Shown here: positions 13,095-26,473 of the stretch, one piece after another
Position numbering within the stretch: the stretch's first letter is position 1
How the letters are laid out: every line of letters begins with the position of its first letter
DNA from: Lineus longissimus
Lineage: Eukaryota; Nemertea; Pilidiophora; Heteronemertea; Lineidae
DNA length: 64,000 bases
Assembly (NCBI RefSeq): GCF_910592395.1
Contig: NC_088318.1
Location: forward strand, 17,362,349-17,426,348
Direction: 5' to 3'
Notes under the pieces: model-generated
Told to the model about the DNA's origin: nothing
Database searches by the model: none
Seen by the model: only the letters and a program-made list of their open reading frames with translations
Position numbers and translations under genes: made by a program

Positions 13095-13860
13095 TGTTAT
13101 AACGCAATATCACATTTAGTGGTCACTTTTACCTAACGTAGCAGAATAACCCCCTAGACCGATCTGCAGGAAGAAAAGCACAATATGCTGATTCCTATAT
13201 CAAAACCCGCATACCGTAAGGAATATGGAAGACAATACCCAAATAAAATATTCATAATATGACCGCCAGTAGAAATCAGTAGACATCATATCCCATTCAG
13301 TAGCAGAATATTTCAGAGGCCAGATATGGGAAAAACAACACTGCAGAAAGCTGGCTACAGTCACATAACAAGGTCAACAATAGCATGGGAGGGATTCTGA
13401 CCGTCATATCACGTTTAGCGAGGACTTATTCCACTTAACCTCTCCACCTAATCTCCATGGCTAGAGACAGAGAAAACCACCATATGTTGATAACCTTAGA
13501 TCAACCAGTGACTTTATTACAACACAGACTTGAGCAAAGACCATTCTTCAAATTGAATACGAATTATCTGACCATCGTATCACATGCAGCCCTAAATTAT
13601 CTGTCTAACCCAGCATTATAATCAGGGTAGCTGGACTAGAGAAAAATCAATAGACTACATTTGCTTTTGGTTCCACCATACTCGCAGCAGCACTGATAGT
13701 CTTCACCACAGGAATGGGATCCACAGACAATACTCAAATCGGAGAAATTGCTCTGACTTATCACATTTAGCCATAGAAATATCTCTGGGACCGGCTCAGC
13801 AGGAAAAACAGCCATGTACTGATGATAACTGATGAGGCATCATATTCACATTGCAAGTCA
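13095..13860. repeat. strongly decayed tandem repeat, irregular units of about 170-300 bp
   Basis: A phrase like TATCACATTTAG recurs at about 13105, 13409, 13577 and 13758. Each time, 50-70 bp later, comes a phrase like AGGAAAAxCAxCATATGCTGAT (about 13169, 13461, 13637, 13810). The fixed order of the two phrases supports a common origin, but similarity between them is low and the unit boundaries are uncertain. Confidence 0.55.
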
Positions 13861-13904
13861 GGTCAAGGAGAAGCTAGATTCATTTAAGGAAAAGGGCATA
13901 CAAT

Positions 13905-14410
13905 TATTTTTCTTGACAACTGCCAACTGAAACAACTTCTCAACGAGACAATGCCCAGATCAGGTATCCCTACCATCGAAAGAAATCCATCTTAACAGCA
14001 ATTCAACCCAACGGGCATTCTCACGCATAAAGAAAGTAGAAATGTTATTTGATTTCCTGACACAAGTCACCTGAAACATTTCAGTCAGAACATTCCCAGA
14101 TCATGTATCCTCAGTGTCTGTAAGAACCAAATCATCAAATCAATTGTGTGAATTCTTGGATAGAAAGAAAGGGCGGGGGATGTGAATCTCACTTCCTGAC
14201 AGAAGCCACCAAAATGAACTATTCACCAGACAATGCTGAGGTCGGGTATGGATTCAGTTATAAAGAAATTCAACAAAAAATTACGGGAGGCTAAACAAAT
14301 TCTGCTTCCTGACACGAGGCACCACACACAGCTTCTTAGCCAGACAATGCGAGATCTGGTATCACCACTGGGACAATCCTATGTGATTATTTGCGGCATA
14401 CCACATATTT
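13905..14410. repeat. diverged tandem repeat, unit about 114-142 bp, 4 copies
   Basis: The phrase TTCCTGACACAAGxCACC begins units at about 13911, 14054, 14193 and 14306. Each is followed about 36 bp later by CCAGACAATGCCCAGATC and GGTATC (about 13947, 14089, 14229, 14343). It directly follows the older repeat family at 13.1-13.86 kb. Confidence 0.75.
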
Positions 14411-14880
14411 ACTAAAATGACAGTATTTAGTGGCGAAGTGCATGGTGACAAATAATGTTCTTAACGAAGAACTGAAGTACTGCAGCGAGGAACTCTGAAC
14501 GAGCAGAAAAATAGAATATCTGGATATCAAATCTCTCTGCTTCATTTCAGGACGAGGTAACTTCCTGTTAAGTATGGAGATGATGCAGCTCAGGCCAGAT
14601 TAAGACTGAGATTCTTTTCGCTCTGTATCATGCCAACTACTCCAAACTATGCTAATATCATCGTGGGCGCAACAAGCACAAATGTTACTAAGTGCAACAA
14701 AAGCAAACATGTTGATGTTGGGTTATACGGTAAAAGAACGCAGCAACACAGGAGATAAAAGCCAGTAAAGGTGGAGTGGGAGTCTGCCGCATTCAGATGG
14801 CACTACAATGAGAGTGCCATCTCGTTCAAGGCTCTTTCACCAGATTAGAAATGGACAATCTGCCTCCGGGATCAATTTTC
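14411..14880. other. spacer between repeat families, nothing recognised
   Basis: No gene or clear repeat is seen here. Confidence 0.45.
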
Positions 14881-15230
14881 TGTTTATTGTGAGGCTAACT
14901 GCTTTACCAGGTCTTCATAGAGCAGTGCTGTTGGTCAACGAGGGCTACGACTTGCGGATAAACCTCAGTAATGTTATAAGAATCACCTGTGGTAATAGCC
15001 AGTTTCGTTAGCCTCAATAGTTCCCGATGTTGCAGTGATGTCGGTCAAAGAAGGATATGAGTCGCTGATAAAGCCATAATAGCTACGTTATTGTCAGTCA
15101 CCTGTGGTAATAGCTGGCTTTGTAAGCCTTAACGGGTCCTGATCGTCTAATGATATTGGTCAAAGAAGGCTACGAGTCCCTGATAAAACCATAATGGCAA
15201 TATTATTGTCAGTCAACTGTCATTTATTGG
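14880..15230. repeat. tandem repeat, unit about 110-115 bp, 3 copies
   Basis: GGTCAAAGAAGGCTACGAGT followed by C(C/G)CTGATAAA occurs at 14933, 15043 and 15158 with moderate divergence. Between them CACCTGTGGTAATAGC and a GCCTxAA phrase also recur. A 67-codon open frame across the first unit is not conserved in the other units. Confidence 0.85.
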
Positions 15231-17316
15231 TATTCAATGAATTCGCATAAGGTTTTGCAACTTATTGAGAACCTGCTATGCACTCCATACCAGCTAAACA
15301 CAACAGTATTGATATCTATCACGCCTTGACACTTGATCACCAAGAACACTGAAATCGGAAAAGATTATGGTAGCTTAGGGCGAACAACAACACTTAGGAG
15401 AAAAAAACGACAGGTCGTCTTCACTGGCAGTTTTATGAAAGGTGACGTTTGATGAAAGATGACAGACCTTCAGGTTACCAAATGATGACACCGAGGCTCA
15501 TCATAGCTTCAGGATTCACAAAGACTAATTTGATGCAGGCAGACCTGCATAGCAGAGATAAAGTGATTACTGCATATCGTTCCTGAGCTCATGATAAATC
15601 TCTTATCCCTCAGGAGAAAAGAGGTATTAAAAACCTTCTTTGAAAAATGATATTGGTTTTCATTGCATCTAAGGTTTCTTGCTGAGATATCAGAAACAAA
15701 TTGCTGATTGAAAAATAAACCAAAATGCTGTGTTGTCATGTTGAGAATTCCTTAATTGGCTGTTTGTGGATGTTGACAAATAATTTTAGGTTACGAAAAG
15801 CTTGCATGATAATATCGCTACCTGTTTTTGCATTAAAAACTAATCAGCAGCACAGAGGATGACATGGAAAACACAATGCTCACAGTTCATGGCTGGAGTG
15901 CAGAATCATCCTGGCTGGTGAAGTCAGCATGGGTGCCGTGACTTAAGGTATGTTTTGTAGTGTTATGCATACAGAAACAAATATGATTTTCAGTAAATGG
16001 CCTATCAATCCCAGAGCTCCCCTGCATTCATATGTTGTCCACATATTTCAATTTTAATCTCCAGATTAAAAATATCTTCCTCATATCAATCTTACCTTAA
16101 TACCATTCCCTTCCTCTATTCCTTTCCGACTGGTAAGCTGATTTTCATATTAAAGGCTATCATCATCATGTAAGCTTCTTTGGGAAAAATTAGGAAGGAC
16201 GAAAACCTTCAGTAACTTTACAATGATTATGATTTGAAATGTGTTCTTACAATGTGATCCCATTTCAATCTACTACTCTTTGGGGACAGGCTCGACAAAC
16301 AAAGCCTTTTAGATAGGATTTTGATACATAGTCATTATTACAGATAATTGTGAATGATATATGACTGTCAGGATAAAAAAAACTTAGAAATTGCATGCTT
16401 CTACAGGTGACAGCAGCACAAATAGGGGTGCATGATACATCAGAGTTCAGCGGATGAAACGATCTTGCTTCTTCTTGTGTGTACTTTGGTTGTCAATTTA
16501 AAGGCTTGTAGCAGAACGACTGCAAATTATCTACGTTTTGACTACTCCCTAGAGGTACTTGGACCACGTCGTACCAAAATTTGCTCAAGGGGATGCAAGG
16601 CTTTTATGGCTACAGACACACATCACTATTAATGAGGACGGGAGAAGTGCCAGAAGACATACTCCAACCATCAATCATACGGAACATGGTCACTGAAATT
16701 ACACACTAGCTACTTGTCTGGCTATTTGTCTGTTCAGTGTTTACAAAGGTGGCGATTGGCACCCTTGCTGGCGACAGAAGGGTCATTCTGACTTCCTCAT
16801 AATGTGACAGGCCACTCTTCATCGCAACATTAGAGAATGTTCTGGGTATCCTCATCTCGAAGCCCGTGATTTTGCCACCTCCCGAGGATCACAGGTATCA
16901 TTTACATGATGAACACCAGCAAGTGATTCAACAAGTGATGCTAATGAACTGACAGATCAGTGTCTCGACTTCTGACACAATTCGGTGCTTAAGGCGGAGA
17001 CGAAATTTCTGGCTCGATACCTTCTGGCAATCTTCGAGAGTGAACTTACTAGCTATTTGGAGACATTAAAACGATTAGCTTGATGCTTCTACCTCAAGGC
17101 GCCTCAAGTAGCAATTAAAGTATTATGTTGTGACACCCTAAATAGATGGTACTTACAATATGATTATGGGAGGAACAGACAGGGTCGCATAATCAGGTCA
17201 ATATCAGTGTAACATCACAGTTGATTACTCTAAACCGTGCTCATCTTCACCGAATTTTTTTTTGTCATTGGGGGTATAGTTTCTAGGCTAGTCCTTTTGA
17301 CTGACTATCTTGCAAA
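15231..17316. other. gene-free stretch, nothing recognised
   Basis: Only short frames (76 codons or fewer), with no domain and no repeat that I can see. Confidence 0.5.
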
Positions 17317-17336
17317 AAGGGGACCCATGTCCCCTT
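17317..17336. other. small perfect hairpin
   Basis: AAGGGGAC and GTCCCCTT form a perfect 8-bp stem around a 4-base loop (CCAT). It is isolated and of unknown meaning; it may be chance. Confidence 0.6.
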
Positions 17337-18377
17337 GAAAACTAAACAACACAAATGTGACAACAAATCTTTATGAAAATACTATGTTGGTCTTGAATGA
17401 GCCCGATGCGATTTTGCCCCATCGTCACATTTTTAAAGAATTGCACTGGAAGGAAGAAAACCCATCAAGCTGACTAGTAATGGATGGGAAAATAATCTGG
17501 GGGCTTAGGAAAAACATTTTGCCTTGTAGCACAAAAAAAAACGGTGCCATTTACTATTAGATGGCTTAGCTCCTAGAGGCCAGGTACCATCCACCCTTCC
17601 TGAAACCTTTTTCGTCCAGGATTTGCTTGGCTAATAGTTTTCTCGATGAAAGAGTGTGTTGGTGGAGAAGCTAATGGGCCATCTGTGTTTTATTATAAGG
17701 AAATGATTAGGGTTGGATGACTAATGAAAAGGGCTAGTTGGAAATGTTCATATTATGTGTTCTGGGACAAACTGCATTAGGTGTGAATAGCCCGAAAGCA
17801 TACTTTCAAATCGTTCATCCCATTTTCTTAATATAACTTTAATGTACTGTATTGTATGTTTTTGTTTATATCACTGGCTTGAAAATCATCACGTCAGCAT
17901 ATTTGTTGACGTGTAATCGACCTGAAATATAATAACAATGTAACCAACCAAACTGATACTGAAATAACTTATTTCAAAGAGAATGTGCTCTTCATAAGTC
18001 TTTTATTGCAATAACTTAAGTACAAATCCATCTTGCTGCAAGTTTGCTTTCCGTAGATTCCTTGTCCCTTTCTTCAATAACTCTTCATCATCATTCTTCA
18101 CGAACCTTCGCCTGTGGTATAAATACTTCGTGTAGATTTTACTTCATTTCTTCATCTCTTGGATGAGGTTGTGCTGAAATATATCATATACATCATTACT
18201 TCATAGTTTAATCCAAACCGAAACACAGAGAAATGTGTGGGAAACCAACAGTCTATGTCCCACCAAATACCAGCATGCCCACATTAGACATACCAGAAGT
18301 ATCTGACGTCCGATTAAAATGTTTCTTCCTGAATGTGGAATGAAAGTCCAGCCATGAACTTTTTTTCTACAATGGGT
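17337..18377. other. gene-free stretch, nothing recognised
   Basis: AT-rich, without a supported frame or repeat. Confidence 0.5.
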
Positions 18378-18487
18378 GATATGAATAAAGACTAGTAAAT
18401 GCTTTTATCTAAAACTTTATGTACATTTACACTAGGCCCTTCTGTACAGAATTGAAGTAAAAGCATTTGCTAGTCTTTATTCATATC
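18378..18487. repeat. inverted repeat with 30-bp arms, MITE-like
   Basis: The left arm is 18378-18407 and the right arm 18458-18487. The arms contain GAATAAAGACTAGTAAATGC and its complement and match at 29 of 30 positions, separated by 50 bases. Chance is not a plausible cause for this length. A small foldback transposable element or a palindromic duplication would explain it. I cannot identify target-site duplications. Confidence 0.85.
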
Positions 18488-19169
18488 GCCAAATATTAGT
18501 TCTGACACTGGTCACAGACGGTAGTTAATTAGAAAATGCAGACTTGAAGTAAAATCGAACCAAACCTGTACTCACTGTCTCCCCTGACATTTAATGTCTT
18601 AAGTAGGAATAAAGTTACCGCCAGACTGCCGTTAAAATGCTTTGTCTGTAATACAATTTCAAAGTGTCAAAGAGTGGATGCTCCAGATGAGAAAGGATAG
18701 ATAGAGGAGAGCGTTGTAAAGCTACTTAACTGGTGCGAGACTTGTTCTGAAGATGAGATCTCTCCCAGGGGCTTCGTGGAGCGGTGAGTAGTAAGGCATT
18801 AACCCTTCGATGAACTGATTGTACGCTATTAAAACCTTACCACTGATTTAACCAATTTTAACTGTTTGTCTGTAAAAACTAGTTCTCTACTTCTGATTGA
18901 TTTAGATTCCGGTTGCTAATTGAAAAGTCAAATCACAGGTTGGAAGTTGCAATCACTGAAATCCCTTGCTCGGGCAGGAAAGTATGGATTCTCTATTGAA
19001 GGCATCGATCTTCGCAGAAACATACAAGTCATGTCATTAAGCTCCTGGTTGTTGAGACTGGTGAGGTTTTACAGTGAACTATCATAGTGGACTGAAGCTA
19101 TCCATAATCACAAACCTGACGCTCAATGAGACTGGTACACATTATATATTAACTGACAGATTCATAGCA
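18488..19169. other. gene-free stretch, nothing recognised
   Basis: No supported feature. Confidence 0.45.
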
Positions 19170-19320
19170 AAAATCAGAACCAACAATCATATAATCAACA
19201 TACAACCAATATATACAATCAGAACCAACATAGAACTAACAACAGCAAAAAACAAAAACAAATCAGAATCAATATAAAACCAAAATAAACCTAACGGAAT
19301 CCACATAAAACCAAGAGTTT
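19160..19320. repeat. A/C-rich degenerate minisatellite
   Basis: Variants of AATCAGAACCAACA followed by ATATAA or ATAxAA repeat irregularly (about 19174, 19208 and 19259, then AAAACCAAAATAAACC forms). The unit length varies from about 20 to 50 bp. Purine-rich bias on the plus strand makes spurious Asn/Thr/Ile-rich frames. Confidence 0.6.
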
Positions 19321-19747
19321 TTTTAACAAGGTTGCATCTTTGGATCAGATCTGGCAAGTATGTTTGTTTGTTGTCCACCACATTTGTTTCCTCTGTGCTT
19401 CTCAAGAATTCATCAGGAAACCAATTTCAATTGATCCCAGAACGATGCATACCATCAACATAAAAAAAACTCTGGCAAATTTTAAGGCGCATTCAATGAC
19501 CTTGTGTGTTGAAACGAGTTCCAGCTGGTCTATCACCATCACTGGTTCGTGCTCTTGCTCCAACAAGGTCAGCATCGCCAATGGCCCTCAAACAAAGCTA
19601 ATTTTGTGATACCTGTAATGAGAATCCTTTCCTAAGAGATTAGCTTGGTCACCTTCTTTCATTGTCATTCCTAAGACGAGGAGTAGCTTTGCCTAAGGTA
19701 AGAAAAAGGGCTTTGAGTTCAGTCTATAATGATAATGTCAACAGTCA

Positions 19748-20045
19748 GGCCGGGTTACCCAAGAAATTAACAATTTATATGTAAACAGCTGGTGACAACA
19801 GTAGAAAGGGTAACCCAAGTCAATGCAAAGCGCTTACTTTCTAGGTTGACGTTAGATTGTTTGATGTTAGATTTTTTATATGATGAAAAAATGGCAGAGT
19901 AGGATTTCCCATCGAAGGAAGTCGTGCAAATTGACACATTAAAGAACAGCCTATTGCAAACAATAACGCAACTGTCATGCTGGCCCAGGGGTAACCGGAT
20001 ACAGGGTAACCCAAGAAATGAAATTTTTTATGGTAAAGACAGAGA
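19748..20045. repeat. duplicated segment, about 254 bp apart
   Basis: GGGTTACCCAAGAAATTAAC near 19752 matches GGGTAACCCAAGAAATGAAA near 20006, and both are followed by a TTTATxTGxTAAA-like stretch. A third partial match, GGGTAACCCAAG, lies near 19808. This suggests a decayed tandem duplication. Confidence 0.55.
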
Positions 20046-22842
20046 GAATGGTTTTATTGATTATGGTATTGTGCTTTCCCATGGAATGAATATTAAAGAA
20101 AGAATAGTTAAGAGCAATGTATACCATAGCACATCGACTCTTTAGGGAGTTTAGGTCAAGGTCCACAAGATGTAGACATCTTTGTGCAAACTTGACTCCA
20201 TGAGTTCATAAGCTCATATTGATAGTGATGCTGCTTTGCACAAAACGAAGGCCACACAGATCCCTTGCCAGAAATCAAGACTCAAAATATCAGTAGTAGA
20301 TTCACCTATTAACCGCACCCAACCAATCTATTTTATGAATGGCTCCATAAACACCTTGCATGAAACCATATTCGCTTCAGATGATGAACAACAAATACGT
20401 TGGCACGAAACCACAGAAAGGCAGAAAAGAGCCTGCAGCCATCTCATCTATTTTCTAATGGAAACTGAAATAAATAATTAATGGCTCAGTGTATTAAGAA
20501 AGAAATTACTTTGTCGGACTGACTGCTTGATGCACTGTAGGCATTCTCTCCTAATTGCTTGGATGTAGCTTTACTCCGCAGGTGCGCTTACGATGTTGAA
20601 AAAGTACCCTGCTATAAGTTAACAATTGTTTAGTATTTGGTACACTGTAAAGGTTTAATTCGATTTCGGTGGGAAACCATTGCCATTTCCTGTCATCCAC
20701 AGGCTCCATGGTCAGTTACAACTGCTGGCGAGCCAATAACTTTCACTGAAATAAATCCGCCTGTGAAATTGATACGTGGTTAGCGTTGTAGTGGAAACAA
20801 AGCTAAATTGAGGTACAGCACTAGCATCTCTTGATAAATGAATAATGATAATCCGCCTTGCATTTGTAAGAGGACATCCCCTAACCCATTAGCCATTCAG
20901 GTACCCATAAACAATTTGTCTCCACTATCTCAGGGTTCAATAATCTATTCACGAAACCTTTCTCAGATAATGTGTCCATGGAAAGATAATGGCCTGTAAC
21001 CAGCCACAATAGATCTATTTTCCTCCGGATGCTTACTTGTCCCACCCTGACCAACATGCTATCAATATCACTTATGTTATGAATAGTGTGGCGCATGTAT
21101 TGGCTTCCAATGACATCTTATAGGAAAGGTATAGTTTACACACGTTGAGAAAACGGATTGGCAATTGGCAAAGGCCCTGAAAACGAATTTGCCAGACAAC
21201 AATATTTGATTAACCTCTGGTCCTCCTCCATCCCCCCCATCCCCCTGAACAATGATCATATTTTAGACAATCGACAAACAACAAATTCGAATCAGATACA
21301 TCAGCTTAAATAAAAACGAATGATGGAAAAACGACAAAAATGATATTTTGCCACAATGAAGCTGACAGTTATCCAACGTAAACAACACAGCCAACCCAAT
21401 ATACTTACAACATCCCACGCCTTCAGGGATTGAAAATATTGGTAATCACTATAACCAATCTTCGGTTAACTTATCAGGTTTCAACCATGACCACAACTGA
21501 TAAATGTTCATCACAGGCTTATGTTTTACATGAATCTGGTGTTGACTTCTACTGGTGGTAGTTAGGTTAGCGGATATCCTTCTAGCAGCTATAATAGCTG
21601 GGCGAGTCAAATTGTTATAATAGCCCTCTGCTGAAATGACTTAAACTAAAAAAGGACGGAACTGTGAGACGAAAACATTTGAATTCTTTGTATTTTTGAT
21701 TCTTTCAGAAAGGTGTTGCTATAGAAACCATAGAAACCATACAAACAGGATAGGGGCGTTACCTCTTTTGACTCTGCTTAATTGAAATGTAAACCTGAGG
21801 GAGGTAATCTCTGAGTCTTCTCTGACTGAATTTCTGTTACGACTAGTAATTTCCGAGTTTGTTTTGAGACAAGGATCAGAAATGAACTTCAAGTGACTTT
21901 CAGGCAAGCTTACAATAGCTATTCCACTACAAGCATAGTACAATATCTTCACGGTAGACCGCCAACTGTTAATCCTGATTTTGCAAATAACCGTGATTCT
22001 CAAAAATAAAAATCACAAATTTGAGAAGCACAGAAGATATGCAGTTTACTGTTTATGTAGAGCTGCTATAACCTTTCATTAAATAGTGGGCGTGAAATGT
22101 TTTAACCATCCACAAAGGCTTTTCATCAGTGGTTGTGACATTTTGAAACATTTCTGTCCATTCATCATTGAATAAATATTGAATTCTACCGAGCTGCTAC
22201 TTTGAAATCCTCTCACATTTTCAAGTTTTTTTCGTTTAAGACACCGTAAATAGTTATCATTATTACACCATTGGCTCTCCGATATCTTCTTTAGAATGAT
22301 CAGCACGAAACATTTCAGATTTTTCAAAATATCTTTTTGCTCCCTAATGCACATCTCTTTCTTGTGATAGGGATAATGCTTCACCCTCTTCCCCATCCCA
22401 AGTTACAGGCGAAACTATCAGAGTGAGATTGATGACATTTTGAATCATTACCACTCTGTTATCCCACGGGTTCATTTTAAGGCCATATAACTGCCAATTT
22501 TTATCGACTGAAAGATTTTTCTTGCCTTCATTATCGAAAGCGCTGTACGGTACATTAGCTTACAAATAACGAATTCACTGGCAAATTTGTTTTTATTGCT
22601 CAAGTTATTAATTCTATTGCATCAGAACTTAATAAATGGGAGTTTTTTCGGGTCATTAGGCGACACTTTGTCAAGCTACAGGGTGTACTTACTGTATGTT
22701 CATCCATACACTACCGGTATGCACAAATCTAGATACGTGTGTGAGTGGTTTGTAAAATCGCCAACAAGATTGAAGGATGAAAAAAACATTGCGTTATTTG
22801 TCTTTCACAAGGAAACAGAAAGCAACAGTGATGATTGTTTCA
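20046..22842. other. gene-free stretch, nothing recognised
   Basis: No frame above about 105 codons and none with recognisable features. A small hairpin (CAGCTA TAA TAGCTG) lies near 21590. Confidence 0.5.
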
Positions 22843-22903
22843 AGATTCGAACCTGGGACTCCCTTTGAGCAGGCACTCAAACCGCTGTGCCACTCGTCGC
22901 CCC
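22843..22903 (-). mobile_element. tRNA-derived SINE head (Pol III promoter relic)
   Basis: Read on the minus strand, the segment starts GGGGCGA. It carries an A box (TGGCACAGCGG, complement of 22882-22892) and, about 30 bases on, a B box (GGTTCGAATCT, complement of 22843-22853). These match the internal RNA polymerase III promoter consensus at normal tRNA spacing, with a TTTGAG/CTCAAA stem between. The 3' acceptor half (TCGCCCC expected) is missing, so it is not a functional tRNA. A tRNA-derived SINE is the simplest reading; its body would run toward lower coordinates (about 22700-22840), but I cannot define its tail. Confidence 0.7.
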
Positions 22904-24990
22904 ATATTTTACATTAAATACTGATATCACAGTATTAGAGATCTTCATCACTAGTTGAGCTCTTGTTATCTGGATAACTGCACTTATCTATACCATGAAT
23001 TCCTACAATGGCTAATGTTCGTCCTCCTACTATTATGCCGCTGTGATCAAACGCTTCACAGCATCCCTTGCGGACCATGAAACCTTTGACGAACCCCCAG
23101 GCTCATTTAACCCACACCGTACTCCATCGTAAGCGTATCAATGCATGGTCAATTTGGTCACCATCAGTGTGCGATATTGACCACATCGAAGAAGGCTGTG
23201 CTTCTCGCTTTGAATATCGCACAGTTGCTTTCACTCTTAATCTGATGAATAGCAAGTGCACAAGCAGTAGGGTAGCAGCATCATAATAGGTGGTGCTGAT
23301 TTTCACAAGGGCATGGTTCAACATGCTGCCAAAACTCAGAGATAACTGATGAACTGAGAAGATGATGAACAGGATGAGCCCAGACGGAATCGCTACGCCA
23401 TTAGACATCAACCTTTCTTTATATCATATAAGAAGATGGAACAACTGAAAACACTTCAGATTTGCTGTCCACAAACAACATGTACTAGTGGATTATTAGA
23501 TGTAACTAAACCTGATGTATCCGAATTATGCATCAGAATGAATTTACAACTTTCCTAAAGAAACAGCAATAACTGCCAAGATGACTGCATCTTGTTGCTA
23601 ACATCAATGCATCAGCTCTATGATCATGTCGACGACCCTCAATGTCAGAAGTTCCCCGATAGCCCATAGGTCCCTTGTTACCACAGCGGTCTACATGTAA
23701 TCTTATGAGGCTGATTTTGATCAGAGGAACGAAGGTTTCACCTCGGGCTATGGACATCATATAATGAACTTGCGTGAGCCATGGTGCAAAAAATCACACT
23801 GTGTGCAGCAGCAATGGTTTGCTGTGCAGAGAAAATGCCTGTTGTGCACGGGTAATGGCTGGCTAAAACTTTGACTCAAAGTTATAAGATTGAATGCCTT
23901 AAACAGCTTAAAAAGGAACATTTCACCTTTAACACAATTAAGTTATTTTCCCACTTAGCATTTCAGTTTTAATGCATACTTAGTTAGCAAAAACCAGATA
24001 TGATTTTAAGGTTATTATCCTAGTCACATCAAAGAAAACATGTGGGATGGACATGTTGTGAATGATTTGATAAGGTTATACATTTGTATGACACTTAAGC
24101 AGATACAAATTGTGAATATTTGCAACTATCATAGTCTATAGCATGAACCCAGTCACGGCTTATGATAACAAGACTCATCTTTACATCTTAAAGATAGCCT
24201 ATCAGCCGAGACTTCAATGCAAATCATTTCTGACAGCCTAAAGTTAGTCTGGTAAGAAACATCTCCACAAGGATAATTCACAACTTTTATCAAAGCTGCC
24301 TCACACTGACACACTCACATCTGACAAGGAGTAATTTGTGAGGGGAGGCCTTTGAGATTTGGATGTCACAATGGCGCTTTGTAGCACCTTGTCTGTCTGT
24401 GATGAAAGACGCTATTGTATCCTTCGATTAATGTAGTTATGCTTCTGAGAGGTTGTCGCCTGGGGATGAGGACACTGTGACCAAGGATAGACTGAGTCCA
24501 ACAGCATTGTGACCGGCACAACCCCTGTCCATTACTTGTGTTTGAAACACATGGACAAGAATATAAGCAAAGAAGAGTTGCACCTCATTACCTAAGTCTC
24601 AAGAATAGAAATACAGAAAAGGAGGAGAGTAGCTCGAGAAACAAGGAGAAGACGTTGAGTTGCTAAAGCCATGATCTGGAGTTGGTCAGTTTGGCATTGT
24701 GATGGCATGAACTGTTGACCATAACTGGCATTTGCGAGGCAGAAAGACCAGAGAATAAGACAGAAGGATATCTTAAGAACAAAGGGGACTAAGCTATGAC
24801 GATTAGGTAAATCACAAGGTAAATCTAGGGAATTTAATAGTGAAGTGATACTGGAATTGCTGGACTAGAAAGGGGATATAGACACTGATTTGAAGGATCT
24901 CAGTTAAACATCTCTTAAAAGAGCACAATCCTTGCAAATTCCATCTTGATCTCGACAGTCACAGTCCAAATGTCCACCCACCTTTAAATT
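22904..24990. other. gene-free stretch, nothing recognised
   Basis: Short overlapping frames on both strands near 23.1-23.4 kb (up to 102 codons) show no domain. No repeat was noticed. Confidence 0.5.
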
Positions 24991-24999
24991 ATACAACTG

Positions 25000-25565
25000 A
25001 TGAGGGTAAAAAAAAAGGTGACAGGATTGGTCAACCGAACCAATTAGCAGCATTGCAACTGCAACACTGCTTCGTGACAATTACCATTTTCTGTCAATTA
25101 GGAGATTGTTATTGGAAGACAAATGGTAAGTTGGGTTAGGGTTTAGAAAGAGGACAGTAGGCTGTTGGCGGCCACAAATTCTGTCAGGAGTTTAACCGAT
25201 TGCGGACAGGTTCAAGCTGAGGGCTGTCAGTAAGGGGCTGCATGGCATCCAAGTATCGAGCCAACAAAATATAATTATGCTGGGCAAAATCCCAAGCTTT
25301 ACAGCACCAAACTGACAAATGCCCATCCTTCCACCTTGACAGGAAAAAAAGTGACAGGACTGGTTACGAGCACCAATTATAGTAGAAAAGGCAATAAGCT
25401 ACTTTGTGGCCAAAACATGGTCGGTGACAGATACCATTTTCTATCAATTAGGAGGTTGCTGTTGGAAATCAAATGGTCCAGGTTTTGGTTTGGGGTATCA
25501 GCAGTAGATTGAACTGTTGACAGCGACGAATTATGTCAATTAGGAGCTGTTATTAGACTACATGT
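25000..25565. repeat. diverged tandem duplication, unit about 335-350 bp, 2 copies
   Basis: An A-run followed by GTGACAGGA(T/C)TGGT occurs at about 25018 and 25351. TACCATTTTCTGTCAATTAG with the following TTGGAAxxCAAATGG occurs at about 25082 and 25432. The order is kept and copies differ by substitutions and indels. TGTCAATTAGGAG appears a third time near 25533, so a third partial unit is possible. Confidence 0.8.
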
Positions 25566-26470
25566 GGTCTGACACGCCTACACTGACTGATATTCCTGAC
25601 TATAAGTGATGGAAGCTCTGGATATCACTCTGCGTGGTCACCAAGCATCTCGTTACCTGCAGGCTCTCTCACTATTCGACAAGCAATCTTAACCAGTACT
25701 TCATTGTGACAACAATAACTAACACACAGATGCTCCCATGACTGATATTTCCGACCAACCGAGAAATCACGGTCTCTTAGTTTACGGTCATCCGACTCCC
25801 TCTCTCACCAGCCAAAATGTAATACAAACACTGTGTACTGAACAAACCATACCAGAAATGCCAAACGAGGTAAATTTTTGATGAAAACCCACAGAAGAGG
25901 TACGGTCCCCATCACATAAATACATATCGAATGAGAATATTAAGAAATACCAAGTGGGGACCCCCAGGCCTGACATGAATGGCCGAGATGCGATATTGCC
26001 GATTCCGATATCTTGAGAGAATGTGGTGATGATACTGGACTGATGAAAATAATGATAATAATAATGGAGGGCCTTTGTCTGCAATAAATTATAGTTGTTT
26101 TTAATGGGTACAGTTCGGGTTCAGGGCTTTTCTTCAAGATAATAAAGCCCTCTTACAACAGCTTGGCAGCCAGAGTGAATTCTGTGAATTCGATGTCTGT
26201 ATGTAACTGTAATGTACATGTATTGAGAAAAACATCACAAAGTGTGTGATGATCTTGCATAAACTTGATTAAAGTGAAGCCATTGGTAATGTAAGTCTTT
26301 AATCTACACCCATGCATAAACACATTAGCTTTGAAATTCTCACGCTTGTCTAGTTTCAATAGTTTTGATGAATTTTTATCTTGAAGTGTTCTTTTAAAGT
26401 TTTCAGATCAAATATTTTGTCCTAAAAACACTGCCGTATGATCAACTATTTCAAGCAACCAGTAGACAAG
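25566..26470. other. gene-free stretch, nothing recognised
   Basis: No supported feature. Confidence 0.45.
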
Positions 26471-26473
26471 TGA

